Positions 63,078 to 64,000 of a DNA stretch of 64,000 bases are shown here, one piece after another. The translations under genes were made by a program, and so were the position numbers. Source of the DNA: Cellvibrionaceae bacterium 1162T.S.0a.05 (GTDB taxonomy: Bacteria; Pseudomonadota; Gammaproteobacteria; Pseudomonadales; Cellvibrionaceae); contig LANB01000001.1 of assembly GCA_000964245.1 (NCBI GenBank), positions 1,888,392-1,952,391 on the forward strand. Reading direction: 5' to 3'. The first letter of the stretch is position 1. Each line of letters begins with the position of its first letter. Under the pieces are notes generated by a model. The model was not told the DNA's origin. It saw only the letters and a list, made by a program, of their open reading frames with translations, and ran no database searches.

Positions 63078-64000
63078 TTATTTCAACGGCTTGTATTTCA
63101 TACGCTTGGGCTGTGCGTTCTCACCTTTGCGCTTGACGAAATCTTCATGATAGTCCGTGTAATTGCCTTCAAAAAAGACCACTTCACTGTTGCCTTCATA
63201 AGCCAAAATATGCGTTGCCACGCGGTCAAGAAACCAGCGGTCATGCGAAATTATCAAGGCGCAACCGGGGAAGGTTTGGATGGCTTCTTCGAGGGCGCGC
63301 AGGGTTTCCACGTCGAGGTCATTTGAGGGCTCATCCAGCAGCAGAACATTAGCGCCCTGTTTCAGGGTGTTGGCTAAATGCAGGCGCCCGCGTTCACCAC
63401 CCGATAAATCACCAACCCGTTTTTGCTGGTCCGTACCTTTGAAGTTAAAGCGGCCGACATAAGCGCGGGAGCCAATTTCGTAATTGCCGATTTTCAAAAT
63501 GTCCTGGCCGTCAGAAATTTCCTCCCACACGGTTTTGCTATCATCGAGGTCTTCGCGGCTTTGATCGACCCAGGCAATATTAACGGTTTCACCGATTTCT
63601 ATTTCGCCACTATCGGGTTTTTCGCTGCCGGTAATCATGCGGAACAGGGTGGATTTACCCGCACCGTTACCCCCAACGATCCCGACAATAGCGCCTTTGG
63701 GAAGGGCGAAATTCAAGCCGTCGATCAGCAGTTGATCGCCAAAACCCTTGCTGACATTTTTGAATTCGATCACTTTGTCGCCGAGGCGCTCGCCGGGTGG
63801 AATATAAATTTCGTTGGTTTCGTTACGTGCCTGAAACTCCTGACTTTGCATTTCATCAAAACGTGCGAGGCGCGCCTTGTTTTTTGCGTGCCGGCCTTTG
63901 GGGTTTTGGCGTACCCATTCCAATTCCGCTTTAATGGCTTTTTCGCGCGCGGCTTCGGTTTTTTCTTCCTGCGCTAAACGCGCTTCTTTTTGCTCCAGCC
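63078..64000 (-). CDS. ettA: Energy-dependent translational throttle protein EttA, C-terminal part
   Basis: The frame is open to the window edge, so the 5' end is missing; about 307 residues are seen. This ABC-F protein binds the ribosomal E site and gates translation by the ATP/ADP ratio. The second ABC domain has GGNGAGKSTLF, LSGGERGRLHLANTLKQG and LLLDEPSNDLDVETLRALEEA. The linker region before it (EWVRQNPKGRHAKNKARLARF) and the C-terminus KRMKYKPLK are typical of EttA rather than Uup. The gene is convergent with the small RNA. Confidence 0.95.
   Translation of the reverse strand, partial: LEQKEARLAQEEKTEAAREKAIKAELEWVRQNPKGRHAKNKARLARFDEMQSQEFQARNETNEIYIPPGERLGDKVIEFKNVSKGFGDQLLIDGLNFALPKGAIVGIVGGNGAGKSTLFRMITGSEKPDSGEIEIGETVNIAWVDQSREDLDDSKTVWEEISDGQDILKIGNYEIGSRAYVGRFNFKGTDQQKRVGDLSGGERGRLHLANTLKQGANVLLLDEPSNDLDVETLRALEEAIQTFPGCALIISHDRWFLDRVATHILAYEGNSEVVFFEGNYTDYHEDFVKRKGENAQPKRMKYKPLK

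Noticed and set aside
62943-63326. 127-codon plus-strand ORF across the small RNA terminator into ettA
   Set aside because: Runs through a Rho-independent terminator and then antisense to ettA; no family resemblance.
63921-63923. TTG at 63923 as the start of ettA
   Set aside because: The frame continues open upstream with EttA-like sequence (charged linker helix), so this is an internal leucine and the true start lies beyond the window.

Overview
The window reads as a chromosomal segment of a free-living gammaproteobacterium. The gene order thiC-nudF-yqiB-cpdA-yqiA-parE next to tolC matches Pseudomonas as I remember it. The DUF3450-TtpC-ExbB-ExbD-TonB-TPR cluster is of the Vibrio TonB2 type. 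Together with moderate GC and many c-di-GMP proteins this suggests the Cellvibrionaceae/Pseudomonadales neighbourhood (inference; no rRNA or tRNA gene is present to test it). Almost all of the window is ordinary core genome, densely packed in short operons.

Layout: 1-1044 thyA (3' part) and folA. 1375-6460 a six-gene TonB2-type energy transduction operon ending in a strong terminator. 6554-13805 a minus-strand block with ilvD, a receiver-TPR protein, argA, argE and a PhzF protein. 13898-16347 an orphan GspE/PilB-type ATPase with a two-TM partner. 16444-25972 tolC, a small unknown gene, thiD, thiC, nudF, yqiB, cpdA, yqiA and parE. 25999-31246 a degenerate esterase, a 7TM-AraC regulator, a class C beta-lactamase-like hydrolase and a MATE transporter. 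31316-38580 waaA, msbA, ilvE and glnE. 38804-42039 a chemoreceptor, a diguanylate cyclase and a CheC-like protein. 42138-45572 ycbL, a DUF2750 gene and parC. 46267-49076 a PilZ protein, a Bax-like protein and a DnaT/lambda-P-like replication pair. 49374-52630 DUF4166, NADAR, radA and two PilZ proteins. 52800-59878 an RDD-SpoIIM-DUF4129-DUF4350-MoxR-DUF58 operon. 60358-61674 a degenerate HD-GYP protein behind a c-di-GMP-I riboswitch. 61717-64000 a TSUP permease, an intergenic small RNA and ettA (3' part).

The most interesting signals lie between genes. At 62713-63020 a perfect IHF consensus, a near-consensus sigma-54 promoter and a GGA-rich RNA ending in a Rho-independent terminator are lined up. 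The RNA looks like a CsrB/RsmZ-type sponge for CsrA/RsmA, but with a sigma-54 promoter. At about 60192-60275 a GEMM (c-di-GMP-I) aptamer precedes an HD-GYP gene whose HD pair and HH pair are both lost, so the switch probably controls a non-catalytic protein. A 169-bp element with terminal inverted repeats occurs twice, 96 percent identical, and each copy abuts the TAG stop codon of a minus-strand gene. A three-fold repeated DnaT-like domain protein is coupled to a lambda-P-like putative helicase loader.

The proteins themselves show a recurrent c-di-GMP theme: one GGDEF, one degenerate HD-GYP, three PilZ proteins and one riboswitch. No CRISPR array, complete insertion sequence, prophage, tRNA or rRNA was seen.
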